A stretch of DNA of 64,000 nucleotides from Paraburkholderia silvatlantica (GTDB taxonomy: Bacteria > Pseudomonadota > Gammaproteobacteria > Burkholderiales > Burkholderiaceae), in NCBI RefSeq assembly GCF_003096715.1, contig NZ_QEOL01000033.1:1-64000 (forward strand), in the 5' to 3' direction. This document shows positions 26,052 to 34,447 of this stretch, piece by piece (position 1 is the stretch's first letter; each line of letters begins with the position of its first letter). The notes beneath the pieces are model-generated. The model had not been told where the DNA came from, did not search any database, and was given only the letters and a program-made list of their open reading frames with translations. A program made the position numbers and the translations under genes.

Positions 26052-27725
26052 ATGCCCTATAACCGTCGTTCGAAGCACATCACGCAAGGCGTCGCCCGTT
26101 CGCCCAACCGTTCGATGTACTACGCGCTCGGCTACGAGAAGGCCGACTTCGACAAGCCGATGATCGGCGTCGCCAACGGCCATTCGACCATCACGCCGTG
26201 CAACGCCGGCCTGCAGCGCCTGACCGACGCGGCCGTGGACGCCATCAGGCGCGCCGACGCGAACCCGCAGACCTTCGGCACGCCCACGATCTCGGACGGC
26301 ATGTCGATGGGCACCGAAGGCATGAAGTACTCGCTCGTCTCGCGCGAAGTCATCGCGGACTGCATCGAGACCTGCGTGCAAGGCCAGTGGATGGACGGCG
26401 TGGTCGTGATCGGCGGCTGCGACAAGAACATGCCCGGCGGCATGATCGCGCTCGCGCGCATCAACGTGCCCGGCATTTACGTGTATGGCGGCACGATCCG
26501 CCCGGGTAACTGGAAGGGCCGGGCGCTCACCATCGTCTCGGCGTTCGAGGCCGTGGGCGAATTCACCGCGGGGCGCATGACCGAAGAGGATTTCGAAGGC
26601 GTCGAGAAAAACGCCTGTCCGTCCACGGGCTCGTGCGGCGGCATGTACACCGCGAACACGATGAGTTCGTCGTTCGAGGCGCTCGGCATGTCGCTCATGT
26701 ATTCGTCGACGATGGCCAACCCCGACGCGGAGAAAGTCGACTCGGCGGCGGAATCGGCGCGCGTGCTGGTCGAGGCCGTCAAGCGGGACCTCAGGCCACG
26801 CGACATCATCACGAAGCAGTCGATCGAGAACGCCGTGGCACTCATCATGGCAACGGGCGGCTCGACCAACGCCGTGTTGCACTATCTCGCCATCGCGCAT
26901 GCCGCGGAAATCGAATGGACCATCGACGACTTCGAGCGCATGCGCAAAAAGGTGCCGGTGATCTGCGACCTGAAGCCTTCGGGCCAGTACGTCGCGACCG
27001 ACCTGCACGAGGCCGGCGGCATCCCGCAGGTGCTCAGGATCCTGCTCGATGCGGGCCTCCTGCATGGCGACTGCATCACCATCACGGGCAAGACCATCGC
27101 GGAAGAACTCAGGGACGTGCCGTCCACGCCGCGCGCGGATCAGAAAGTCATCTTCCCCATCAGCCAGGCGCTGTACAAGGAAGGCCATCTGGCCATCCTC
27201 AAGGGCAACCTCGCGACGCACGGCGCGGTCGCCAAGATCACCGGCCTGAAGAATCCGGTCATCACGGGCCCCGCGCGCGTGTTCGACGATGAGCAGAGCG
27301 CGATGGAAGCCATCCTCGCAGACCGGATCCAGGCGGGCGACGTCGTCGTGCTGCGCTATCTCGGCCCGAAGGGCGGCCCGGGCATGCCGGAAATGCTCGC
27401 GCCGACTTCGGCGATCATCGGCAAGGGGCTTGGGGAGTCGGTGGGGCTCATCACCGATGGCCGCTTCTCGGGGGGCACCTGGGGCATGGTGGTGGGCCAC
27501 GTCGCGCCGGAAGCGTTCGACGGCGGCACCATCGCGCTCGTGCAGGAAGGCGACTCGATCACCATCGACGCTCACAGGCTCCTGCTGCAACTGAACGTGG
27601 ACGACGCCGAACTCGCGCGCCGGCGCGCGGCCTGGAAGCAGCCCGCGCCGCGCTACACACGCGGGGTCATGGCGAAGTACGCAGCGCTCGCGCGCCCGGC
27701 GAACCAGGGCGCGGTGACGGGCTAA
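26052..27725 (+). CDS. ilvD: Dihydroxy-acid dehydratase
   Basis: Iron-sulfur enzyme of isoleucine and valine biosynthesis, dehydrating dihydroxy acids to 2-keto acids in the cytoplasm. The 557-residue product carries the cluster cysteines in GGCDKNMPGG and CPSTGSCGGMYTANTM and the C-terminal GLITDGRFSGG motif. A strong GGAGGT ribosome site at 26041-26046 selects the ATG at 26052 over an in-frame upstream ATG at 25947. Monocistronic, followed by a terminator. Confidence 0.97.
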   Translation: MPYNRRSKHITQGVARSPNRSMYYALGYEKADFDKPMIGVANGHSTITPCNAGLQRLTDAAVDAIRRADANPQTFGTPTISDGMSMGTEGMKYSLVSREVIADCIETCVQGQWMDGVVVIGGCDKNMPGGMIALARINVPGIYVYGGTIRPGNWKGRALTIVSAFEAVGEFTAGRMTEEDFEGVEKNACPSTGSCGGMYTANTMSSSFEALGMSLMYSSTMANPDAEKVDSAAESARVLVEAVKRDLRPRDIITKQSIENAVALIMATGGSTNAVLHYLAIAHAAEIEWTIDDFERMRKKVPVICDLKPSGQYVATDLHEAGGIPQVLRILLDAGLLHGDCITITGKTIAEELRDVPSTPRADQKVIFPISQALYKEGHLAILKGNLATHGAVAKITGLKNPVITGPARVFDDEQSAMEAILADRIQAGDVVVLRYLGPKGGPGMPEMLAPTSAIIGKGLGESVGLITDGRFSGGTWGMVVGHVAPEAFDGGTIALVQEGDSITIDAHRLLLQLNVDDAELARRRAAWKQPAPRYTRGVMAKYAALARPANQGAVTG

Positions 27726-27777
27726 GCAGGGCTAAGCCAGGCGAGGGGCCCCCTCGAATCCTGACCTGCAGTCAGGC

Positions 27778-27814
27778 AAAGGGCGCACGTCCGGAACGTG
27801 CGCCCTTTGCTTTT
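27778..27814 (+). terminator. Rho-independent terminator after ilvD
   Basis: A 13-bp stem (27778-27790 with 27796-27808), five-base loop and TTTT tail. A smaller hairpin CCTGAC/GTCAGG precedes it at 27760-27776. The T tail merges with the minus-10 of the next gene. Confidence 0.9.
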
Positions 27815-27819
27815 ATAAT
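27814..27819 (+). promoter_or_regulatory. Consensus minus-10 for the cytochrome c gene
   Basis: A perfect TATAAT hexamer directly overlaps the end of the ilvD terminator tail, 40 bases ahead of the cytochrome c start. The minus-35 would fall inside the terminator loop and is not recognisable. Confidence 0.5.
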
Positions 27820-27858
27820 GCGACGACACAGCCGGCGCACACGCTGGCGGAGACCAGT

Positions 27859-28218
27859 ATGAAACGGAAGTCGCAAGCGAAGAACAAGACAGCGACGCTC
27901 GCCGCCGCGCTTGCCATCGGCATTGCCGGCGCACTCGGGGCCATCCCGGCCCGCGCGCAGCATGGACCCGCCGGCCTCGCGCTCGCCCAGCAGCAGAACT
28001 GCATGAGCTGCCATTCGGTGACCCGCAATTTCATGGGTCCCGCCCTGCGCGATGTCGCCGCGAAGTACGCGGGCAAGCCCGACGCGCAGACCTATCTCAC
28101 ACACAAGATTCTGGAAGGCAGCACCGGCGTGTGGGGCACCGTGCCCATGCCGGCCAACACGCAGCTGAACCCCGCTCAGGCGGCCCAGCTCGCGAACTGG
28201 ATCCTCACGCTCAAGTGA
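27859..28218 (+). CDS. Small soluble c-type cytochrome
   Basis: 119-residue class I cytochrome c with an N-terminal signal peptide (cleavage near ARAQ, residue 33-34), one heme-binding motif CMSCH and a distal Met in the VPMPANTQL segment as likely sixth ligand. It resembles cytochrome c551/c552 and probably shuttles electrons in the periplasm. Preceded by GGAG. It stands alone between ilvD and the convergent holC group. Confidence 0.9.
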   Translation: MKRKSQAKNKTATLAAALAIGIAGALGAIPARAQHGPAGLALAQQQNCMSCHSVTRNFMGPALRDVAAKYAGKPDAQTYLTHKILEGSTGVWGTVPMPANTQLNPAQAAQLANWILTLK

Positions 28219-28278
28219 GGTGAACGGCGCGCTGGCGCGGGCGGCCGGTGACGGCTCGCCGCCGCACGCTCAAGTGCA

Positions 28279-28680
28279 TCAGGCCGAAGGCGCCCGCCCC
28301 GCGCGCGCCGCCAACTCTTCGCGCACGGCGGCCTTCACCCAGTTCGTGAGTTCCGTTTCGAGCGCGAGACCGATTTCGCGCGACACCTGGCCCACGAGCC
28401 AGTTCGTATGCTCCTGCATCGCGGCGCTGCAGCGCGCCTCGATCACGGCGCGGCCTTCGCCGGTGAGCCAGGTCAGGCAGCGGCCGCGCAGGCGCTCGAC
28501 GAGCGCGTCGGCGTCGTGCGCGAACAGGCCCTCCTCGCGCTCGGCCACGGCGGCCTGGACGGCAGCGGCCGTCGCGCTCTTCGCCTCCTCGACGTTGTGC
28601 GCGCGCAGCGGATTGCCGGCCACCATCACCTCGTTCAGGAGCGGAATCGCAGCCTCTTCCGAATCATTCATGCCGGACAT
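28279..28680 (-). CDS. Conserved hypothetical protein (possibly DUF2486)
   Basis: 133-residue acidic protein beginning MSGMNDSEEAAIPLLNEVMV. The rest is mostly helical, with a C-terminal stretch ELTNWVKAAVREELA. A GGAGG ribosome site lies five bases before the ATG at 28680, which fixes the start. It resembles the Burkholderiales DUF2486 proteins found beside holC, but the assignment is from memory of neighbourhood and the N-terminal motif. No function is known. It follows holC with a 59-base gap. Confidence 0.6.
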   Translation of the reverse strand: MSGMNDSEEAAIPLLNEVMVAGNPLRAHNVEEAKSATAAAVQAAVAEREEGLFAHDADALVERLRGRCLTWLTGEGRAVIEARCSAAMQEHTNWLVGQVSREIGLALETELTNWVKAAVREELAARAGRAPSA

Positions 28681-28739
28681 GTTTACCTCCATCGATCGGG
28701 GCAGTCGGCCTTGCGCCGGTACGCCTCGCGCGTCCGGCC

Positions 28740-29156
28740 TTAGCCGCCCTGCCTGTAGTTGTTGAGCGCGTAACCGCGGTCGCGGTAGAAACGATAGCGC
28801 TCGCGGCCCGACGCGAGTTCGTCGGGCGCATCGCCAATCACTTCGAGCAGGCGCTCGAAGCGTGCGAACTGTGGCGGGACCTGGGCGCCGAGATTGAGCA
28901 GCACACGATGATGCGGCGCACGCTCGAGATCCGTTGCCAGCACGATGGGCGATTCGCCCGCGTGCGGGCTGCCGGCCATGCAGTGCGGCACGAAGTCGAG
29001 CGGCGAAAAGGTCCACAACATTTCGTCGAACGCGCGCAGGCGCGCGGGCTCGGCCAGCACCACCGCCTGCTGGCCCGCCTGATACGCCTTGCGCACGAGG
29101 CGGCACGCATACAGCAGCGAGTCGCCGACGTTCGTGTGGAAATCGATGCGCGTCAT
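28740..29156 (-). CDS. holC: DNA polymerase III subunit chi
   Basis: 138-residue clamp-loader accessory subunit linking the replisome to SSB. The start MTRIDFHTNVGD and segments such as CRLVRKAYQAGQQAVVLAE and DEMLWTFSPLDFVPH are typical. A GTG two codons upstream is an alternative. It follows pepA by about 50 bases, the common pepA-holC arrangement, and is followed by the DUF2486-like gene. Confidence 0.92.
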   Translation of the reverse strand: MTRIDFHTNVGDSLLYACRLVRKAYQAGQQAVVLAEPARLRAFDEMLWTFSPLDFVPHCMAGSPHAGESPIVLATDLERAPHHRVLLNLGAQVPPQFARFERLLEVIGDAPDELASGRERYRFYRDRGYALNNYRQGG

Positions 29157-29208
29157 GCCCACACCACGTTACACACCGTCAGGTGGGCAGCAATCGCCAT
29201 ACCTGCCT

Positions 29209-30720
29209 TCATTGCCCGGCGCGATCGATCAGGAACTGGGCGAGCAGGGGCACCGGACGGCCCGTTGCCCCCTTGGCCGCGCCGCTCTTCCACGCGGTGC
29301 CCGCGATGTCGAGGTGCGCCCACGGGTAGTTTTCGGTGAAACGCGAGAGGAAGCACGCCGCCGTCACGCTGCCCGCCGGACGCCCGCCGATGTTGGCGAG
29401 ATCGGCGAAGTTCGACTTGAGCTGGTCCTGATACTCGTCGTCGAGCGGCAGGCGCCAGGCCGGATCGTTCGCTTCGCGCGAGGCGTCGAGCAGCTCGCCT
29501 GCGAGTGCGTCGTCCTTCGAGAAGAGGCCGCTGTTGTGATGGCCGAGCGCGATGATGCAGGCGCCCGTGAGCGTGGCGATGTCGACCACCGCGGCCGGCT
29601 TGAAGCGCTCGGCGTAGGTGAGCGCGTCGCACAGGATCAGGCGGCCTTCTGCGTCGGTGTTGAGCACTTCGACCGTGAGGCCCGCCATCGTCGTGACGAT
29701 GTCGCCTGGCTTCGTGGCGTTGCCCGCGGGCATGTTCTCGCAAGTCGGAATGATGCCGATCACGTTGAGCTTGAGCCCCATTTCGGCGACCGCGCGGATC
29801 GTGCCGAGCACCGAGCCCGCACCGCACATGTCGTACTTCATCTCGTCCATGCCCTCGCCCGGCTTGAGCGAAATGCCGCCGGTGTCGAACGTGATGCCCT
29901 TGCCGACCAGCACGATGGGCGCGGCCTTGGCGCTTGCGCCCTGATAGTGCAGCACGATGAACTGCGGCGGCTCGACCGAACCCTTCGTGACCGACAGAAA
30001 CGAACCCATCTTGAGCGTCTCGATCTGACGCTGGCCGAGTACCTCGACCTTGAGCTTCCAGTCGCGCGCGAGCTTCTTGGCCGTGGCCGCGAGATAGGTC
30101 GGCGTGCAGACGTTGCCCGGCAGGTTGCCGAGGTCGCGCGTGAGGTCCATGCCGTTGGCGAGCGCGACAGCCTGCCTGGCAGCAAGCTTGGCGCCCTTCT
30201 CGTCGGCGGCGTCGATACTGAAGACCACGCGCTTCAAGGCCCGCTGCGAGACGTCGGGCTTGCTCTTCATCTGCGTGAAGCGATAGGTCTCGTTGCGCAG
30301 CGCGAGAATGGCGGTGCGCACGCCCCAGTCGCCCGTGCGCTCCTTCACCGGCAATTGCGCGAGCGTGAAGGTGGCCTGTGCGATTTTCGTGCCGATGATC
30401 GCGCGCCAGGCGGCCTTGACCGCGTCGCCGTAAGCCTTCTGGCCGAACGCGTCCTGCTTGCCGAGACCCACGAGCAGCACGCGCGAGGCGCCGATGCCGC
30501 TCACTTCCGGCAGGAACAGCGTGGAGCCGGCCTTGCCGTCGATGTCGCCGGCCTTGACGACGCGCGCGATCGCGCCGCCAATGGCGCTGTCGATTGCGAA
30601 CGCCGGGCCCGAGAGCGTTTGCGCCTCGAACACGCCGACCACGACACAATCCGACTTGCCGCTCAGGAAGGTGCCTTCCCCGCCTTTGCTCCAGTCACAG
30701 GCTTTTATGCTAAAGTCCAT
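29209..30720 (-). CDS. pepA: Leucyl aminopeptidase (cytosol aminopeptidase, M17)
   Basis: 503-residue di-metal exopeptidase that releases N-terminal residues from peptides in the cytoplasm. In some bacteria it also binds DNA in site-specific recombination. The metal and substrate motifs are intact: VGKGITFDTGGISLKP, DMCGAG and the M17 signature NTDAEGRL. It diverges from lptF, a pairing conserved in proteobacteria. Confidence 0.96.
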   Translation of the reverse strand: MDFSIKACDWSKGGEGTFLSGKSDCVVVGVFEAQTLSGPAFAIDSAIGGAIARVVKAGDIDGKAGSTLFLPEVSGIGASRVLLVGLGKQDAFGQKAYGDAVKAAWRAIIGTKIAQATFTLAQLPVKERTGDWGVRTAILALRNETYRFTQMKSKPDVSQRALKRVVFSIDAADEKGAKLAARQAVALANGMDLTRDLGNLPGNVCTPTYLAATAKKLARDWKLKVEVLGQRQIETLKMGSFLSVTKGSVEPPQFIVLHYQGASAKAAPIVLVGKGITFDTGGISLKPGEGMDEMKYDMCGAGSVLGTIRAVAEMGLKLNVIGIIPTCENMPAGNATKPGDIVTTMAGLTVEVLNTDAEGRLILCDALTYAERFKPAAVVDIATLTGACIIALGHHNSGLFSKDDALAGELLDASREANDPAWRLPLDDEYQDQLKSNFADLANIGGRPAGSVTAACFLSRFTENYPWAHLDIAGTAWKSGAAKGATGRPVPLLAQFLIDRAGQ

Positions 30721-30854
30721 CGCGCTTGTCCTCGGATAAAATCAGGGCTTAGGATGAAAGCCGCAATTATCCGCTATTTTTCCCGCGGCGGCTCCTGGGC
30801 GGTTGCGCGAGCTGCGCGCCTCCCGGCACGGGCCGCCCGCCCTGCCCATCAAGA

Positions 30855-31955
30855 ATGATCTTCGAACGTTCCCTGCAGCGCGAACTCGCGTACACGGCCG
30901 GCGCCGTGTTCATGGTTCTGCTCACGATCATGCTGACGACGATGATGATCCGCATCGTCGGCTTCGCCGCGTCCGGTCAGATCGACCCGCGCGACGTGCT
31001 GGTTCTGATCGGACTCACCGTGATCGGCTACATGGCCGTCATGCTCATCGTCACGCTGTTCGTGTCGATCCTGTTCGTGCTTACGCGCTGGTACAGGGAT
31101 TCAGAAATGGTCGTGTGGCTCTCCTCCGGGGTGAGCCTCGCGCGCCTGATCAAGCCGGTCGCGACCTTTGCCGCGCCGATCATCCTGCTCATCGTGTTCT
31201 TCGCGTTCATCGGCTGGCCGTGGTCGAATGCGCAAAGCAAGCTCATTCGCGCGCGCTTCCAGCAGCGCGATGAAGTCTCGCTGCTCGCGCCTGGCCAGTT
31301 CCGCGAATCGCCCACCACGCACCGCGTGTTCTTCATCGAGAGCATGAGCCCCGACCAGGCCCGCGTGGAGAACGTGTTCGTCACGAGCACGGAAAACGGC
31401 AAGGTGAGCGTGATCGTCTCGAAGACGGGCCACACCGAAACCATGCAGAGCGGCGAGCGCTTCGTCGTGCTCGAAAACGGCCGCCGCTACGACGGCGAGC
31501 CCGGCCATCCGGACTTTCGCATCAGCGAGTTCCAGCGTTATGGCGTGAAGATCACGAGCCAGCCGCTGGTGAACACGCCCTCGGCGAGCACCACGTCCAC
31601 GCCGGGCCTGCTGCGCCACCCGACGAACGACAACCTGGGCGAACTCGCCTGGCGCGCCGGCCTGCCGCTCATCGCGATCAACCTGATGCTGCTCGGCATT
31701 CCGCTTGCCTACCAGAACCCGCGCCGCAGCCGCACGATCAATCTGGTGATGGCGGTGCTGATCTACCTCACCTATTCGAACCTGCTCAACGTCGTGCAGT
31801 CGCAGATCGAGCAAGGCAAGATGCCCTTCGGTGTCGGCCTCGTTCTGCTGCATGCCGTGGTGCTCGCGCTCGTCGTGTTCATCTTCTGGATACGCGTGCG
31901 CAACCGGCCGCTCTTCACACGTGCGATGTTCCGGCGCGCCTCTCCTGGAAACTGA
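30855..31955 (+). CDS. lptF: LPS export permease LptF
   Basis: Inner-membrane subunit of the LptB2FG transporter that extracts lipopolysaccharide and passes it to LptC. The 366 residues show three N-terminal helices, a periplasmic beta-jellyroll domain (about residues 125-270) and three C-terminal helices. ATPase LptB is not in the window. lptG follows after 15 bases. Confidence 0.95.
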   Translation: MIFERSLQRELAYTAGAVFMVLLTIMLTTMMIRIVGFAASGQIDPRDVLVLIGLTVIGYMAVMLIVTLFVSILFVLTRWYRDSEMVVWLSSGVSLARLIKPVATFAAPIILLIVFFAFIGWPWSNAQSKLIRARFQQRDEVSLLAPGQFRESPTTHRVFFIESMSPDQARVENVFVTSTENGKVSVIVSKTGHTETMQSGERFVVLENGRRYDGEPGHPDFRISEFQRYGVKITSQPLVNTPSASTTSTPGLLRHPTNDNLGELAWRAGLPLIAINLMLLGIPLAYQNPRRSRTINLVMAVLIYLTYSNLLNVVQSQIEQGKMPFGVGLVLLHAVVLALVVFIFWIRVRNRPLFTRAMFRRASPGN

Positions 31956-31970
31956 GAGGGAAACTGACCG

Positions 31971-33119
31971 ATGCGCATCTACGAAAAATACTTCGCCCGC
32001 CAGGTCTACCTGACGTTCATCTTCATCCTGTTCGCCTTCTCCGGCCTGTTCTTTTTCTTCGACCTCATCAACGAACTGAACTCGGTCGGCCACGGCAACT
32101 ACAAATTCCAGTACGCGGTGCTGCGCGTGGCGCTCCAGGCGCCCTCGCGGCTCTACGAGATCATCCCGGTGGCGGCGCTCATCGCCGCGATCTACGTGTT
32201 CGCGCAAATGGCCGCGAACTCCGAGTACACGATCTTTCGCGTGTCGGGCCTCGCCACCAACCAGGCGCTGCGCTCGCTGCTCAAGATCGGCGTGCCGCTC
32301 GTGCTGCTGACCTACCTGATCGGGGAAGTGGTCGGCCCTTACACTGACCAGCTCTCCGAGCGCGTGCGTCTCGAGGCGTTGGGCTCGGCCGTGTCGAGCA
32401 ACTTCCAGTCGGGCGTGTGGGTGAAGGACACGCTCACCGCGCGCGCCGACGGCGAGCAGGTCACGCGCTTCGTGAACGTCGGCGAACTGCTGCCCGACGC
32501 GACCATCACGAACGTGCGCATCTACGAATTCGATTCGCAGTTCCGGCTCTCCAACGTGCGCCTCGCGAAGAGCGGCACGTTCCAGCCGCCGGGGCACTGG
32601 CTGCTCAAGGACGTGACCGATACGCAACTGATCAGCGTGCCGCCGCCGCAGAACCAGCCGGTCGATGCGCTCAGTCCGGTCTATCGTGCCCAGCAATCGT
32701 CGGCGCCCGAATACTCGCTGCGCTCGGAGCTCACGCCGAACATCCTCTCGGTGCTGCTCGTTTCGCCCGACCGGATGTCGATGTTCAACCTGTTCCGCTA
32801 CATCCAGCATCTGACCGAAAACCATCAGGACGCTCAGCGCTACCAGATCGCGTTCTGGCGCAAGCTGCTCTACCCGTTCGCCGTGTTCGTGATGCTCGTG
32901 CTCTCGCTGCCGTTCGCGTATCTGCATACGCGCGCGGGCGTGGTGGGTATGAAGGTGTTCGGCGGGATCATGCTCGGCATGAGCTTCCAGCTCGTCAACA
33001 CGCTGTTCTCGCACGTGGGTACACTGAACACCTGGCCCGCGCCGCTCACGGCGGCGACACCCGGGCTCATCTATCTCGCGGTTGGGCTCATCGGGCTCAA
33101 ATGGGTCGACCGGCATTGA
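31971..33119 (+). CDS. lptG: LPS export permease LptG
   Basis: 382-residue partner of LptF with the same six-helix and jellyroll layout; the N-terminus MRIYEKYFARQVYLTFIFIL is typical. The last helices contain WRKLLYPFAVFVMLVLSLPF. GAGG-like ribosome site upstream. Together with lptF it forms a two-gene operon. Confidence 0.95.
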   Translation: MRIYEKYFARQVYLTFIFILFAFSGLFFFFDLINELNSVGHGNYKFQYAVLRVALQAPSRLYEIIPVAALIAAIYVFAQMAANSEYTIFRVSGLATNQALRSLLKIGVPLVLLTYLIGEVVGPYTDQLSERVRLEALGSAVSSNFQSGVWVKDTLTARADGEQVTRFVNVGELLPDATITNVRIYEFDSQFRLSNVRLAKSGTFQPPGHWLLKDVTDTQLISVPPPQNQPVDALSPVYRAQQSSAPEYSLRSELTPNILSVLLVSPDRMSMFNLFRYIQHLTENHQDAQRYQIAFWRKLLYPFAVFVMLVLSLPFAYLHTRAGVVGMKVFGGIMLGMSFQLVNTLFSHVGTLNTWPAPLTAATPGLIYLAVGLIGLKWVDRH

Positions 33120-33164
33120 TGTCGCAGGCGTTCGGCTGCTAATTCGCACAACAGGCTCGCAAGC

Positions 33165-33542
33165 ATGGGCATGCACGGCATGATTCTTTTCGGCCACGGC
33201 GCGCGCGACGCGCGCTGGCAAGAGCCGTTTCAGCGCCTGGCCACGAGGCTCGCCGCCGCGCGCGGCGATGCGGGGCCCGTTGGCCTCGCCTTTCTCGAAC
33301 TCATGACGCCGAGCCTGCCCGACGCCATCGCCTCACAGGCCGCGGCAGGCTGCGACACGATCACGGTCGTGCCGGTGTTCTTCGGCCAGGGCGGCCACGT
33401 GCGCCGCGATTTGCCGGCGCTGATCGCGCAAAGCCAGAGCGCGCATCCGCGTGTGCGCCTGCGTTGTGCGGGGGCCGTCGGCGAGGACGACGCGGTGCTC
33501 GATGCGATCGTGCGGTACTGCATCGAAAACGACCACGACTAA
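33165..33542 (+). CDS. CbiX/SirB-type chelatase-like protein
   Basis: 125-residue single-domain class II chelatase homologue with the N-terminal GHGARD motif (first His is metal-binding) and the VPVFFGQGGHVRRDL segment with the second active His. Short CbiXS-type proteins insert cobalt or iron into sirohydrochlorin. It lies 45 bases after lptG and faces the uroporphyrinogen methyltransferase gene. A role in siroheme for the sulfite reductase operon is plausible. An in-frame Met three codons in (MHGM) is an alternative start. Confidence 0.82.
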   Translation: MGMHGMILFGHGARDARWQEPFQRLATRLAAARGDAGPVGLAFLELMTPSLPDAIASQAAAGCDTITVVPVFFGQGGHVRRDLPALIAQSQSAHPRVRLRCAGAVGEDDAVLDAIVRYCIENDHD

Positions 33543-33560
33543 AACCGCTCACGCATAAAA

Positions 33561-33592
33561 AAGCGGGCTCGCCTTTCAGCGAGCCCGTTTTG
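33561..33592. terminator. Bidirectional rho-independent terminator
   Basis: A perfect 9-bp stem CGGGCTCGC (33564-33572) with 33579-33587, six-base loop, TTTT on the plus side and a run of A before it. It can end both the chelatase transcript and the opposing cys operon. Confidence 0.9.
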
Positions 33593-33619
33593 CTTTGCCG
33601 CCCTTTTTCGCGTGGCGCT

Positions 33620-34408
33620 TCAGGCCGCGGCGCGGCGGCCCCGATGGTCGTCCTGCGCTTCGTCTTCGCGTTGCGCGTGCCCTGAGCGTTTGGCGAACGC
33701 ATCGCCGATCATGAGCAGGCTCGGCTGCACCGGGTCGAGCCAGTCCTGCGCCTCACCCGCTGCGAGACCGGCCAGTGTCAGCGTGAGCGTGCGCTCGCGC
33801 GCGGTACTGCAGGCTTCGACGATCGCCACGGGCGTCGCGCCCGCGCGGCCCGCCTCGATCAGCTGGCACGCGATCTCGGGCGCGCTGTCGCGGCCCATGT
33901 AGAACACGAGCGAATCGGCGTTGACCTGCTCGCGAATTGCTTCGCTGCCCGCCGCGCGCGAATACGTGGCGAGCGCAACGCTGCGCGCCACACCGCGCAG
34001 CGTGAGCGAGCGTTGCAGCGTCGCCGCGCTAGCCAGCGCCGCCGTGATGCCCGGCACGATTTCGAATTCGATGCCGGCCGCTTCGAGCGCGCGCATCTCC
34101 TCGTCGGCACGGCCGAACAGCATCGGGTCGCCGCCCTTCAGGCGCACGACCACGGCGTGCTCGCGCGCCGCGTCGACGAGTTGCTTGTTGATGAAGTGCT
34201 GCGCCGTGGAGCGCTGCCCGCAGCGCTTGCCGACCGCGATGAACTTCGCGGTCGGCGGCGCGTACTCGAGCATGGCCGGCTCGACGAGCGCGTCGTGCAG
34301 CACGACGTCGGCGCGCGCGAGCAGCCGCGCGCCGCGCACCGTGATGAGGTCCGCTGCGCCCGGTCCCGCGCCGATCAGATATACCTTGCCCATTTGCTTC
34401 GAATCCAT
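33620..34408 (-). CDS. cobA: Uroporphyrinogen-III C-methyltransferase
   Basis: SAM-dependent methyltransferase making precorrin-2, the branch point to siroheme and cobalamin. The 262-residue product contains VYLIGAGPGAADLITVRGARLL, the RLKGGDPMLFGRADEE motif and VVPGIT-type EIVPGIT loop. It covers only the SUMT activity; the dehydrogenase/ferrochelatase half of CysG is absent, which the CbiX-like protein may partly replace. It ends the cys operon and so supplies siroheme precursors for CysI. Start could be five codons later (MGKVYLIG). Confidence 0.92.
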   Translation of the reverse strand: MDSKQMGKVYLIGAGPGAADLITVRGARLLARADVVLHDALVEPAMLEYAPPTAKFIAVGKRCGQRSTAQHFINKQLVDAAREHAVVVRLKGGDPMLFGRADEEMRALEAAGIEFEIVPGITAALASAATLQRSLTLRGVARSVALATYSRAAGSEAIREQVNADSLVFYMGRDSAPEIACQLIEAGRAGATPVAIVEACSTARERTLTLTLAGLAAGEAQDWLDPVQPSLLMIGDAFAKRSGHAQREDEAQDDHRGRRAAA

Positions 34409-34447
34409 TGGTTGCGTCCGCGCGCGGCCGCAATCTCGCGCAGCGCC

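Noticed and set aside
25881..27590. 570-codon in-frame extension of the LysR gene antisense to ilvD
   Set aside because: The LysR family start is at 25880; the extension is the antisense shadow of ilvD with biased composition.
29089..30858. 589-codon plus-strand frame over pepA
   Set aside because: Antisense to a clear aminopeptidase, with low-complexity Arg/Ala content and no motif.
31101..33221. 706-codon minus-strand frame over lptFG
   Set aside because: Antisense shadow of two well supported membrane protein genes; His/Glu/Arg-rich without domains.
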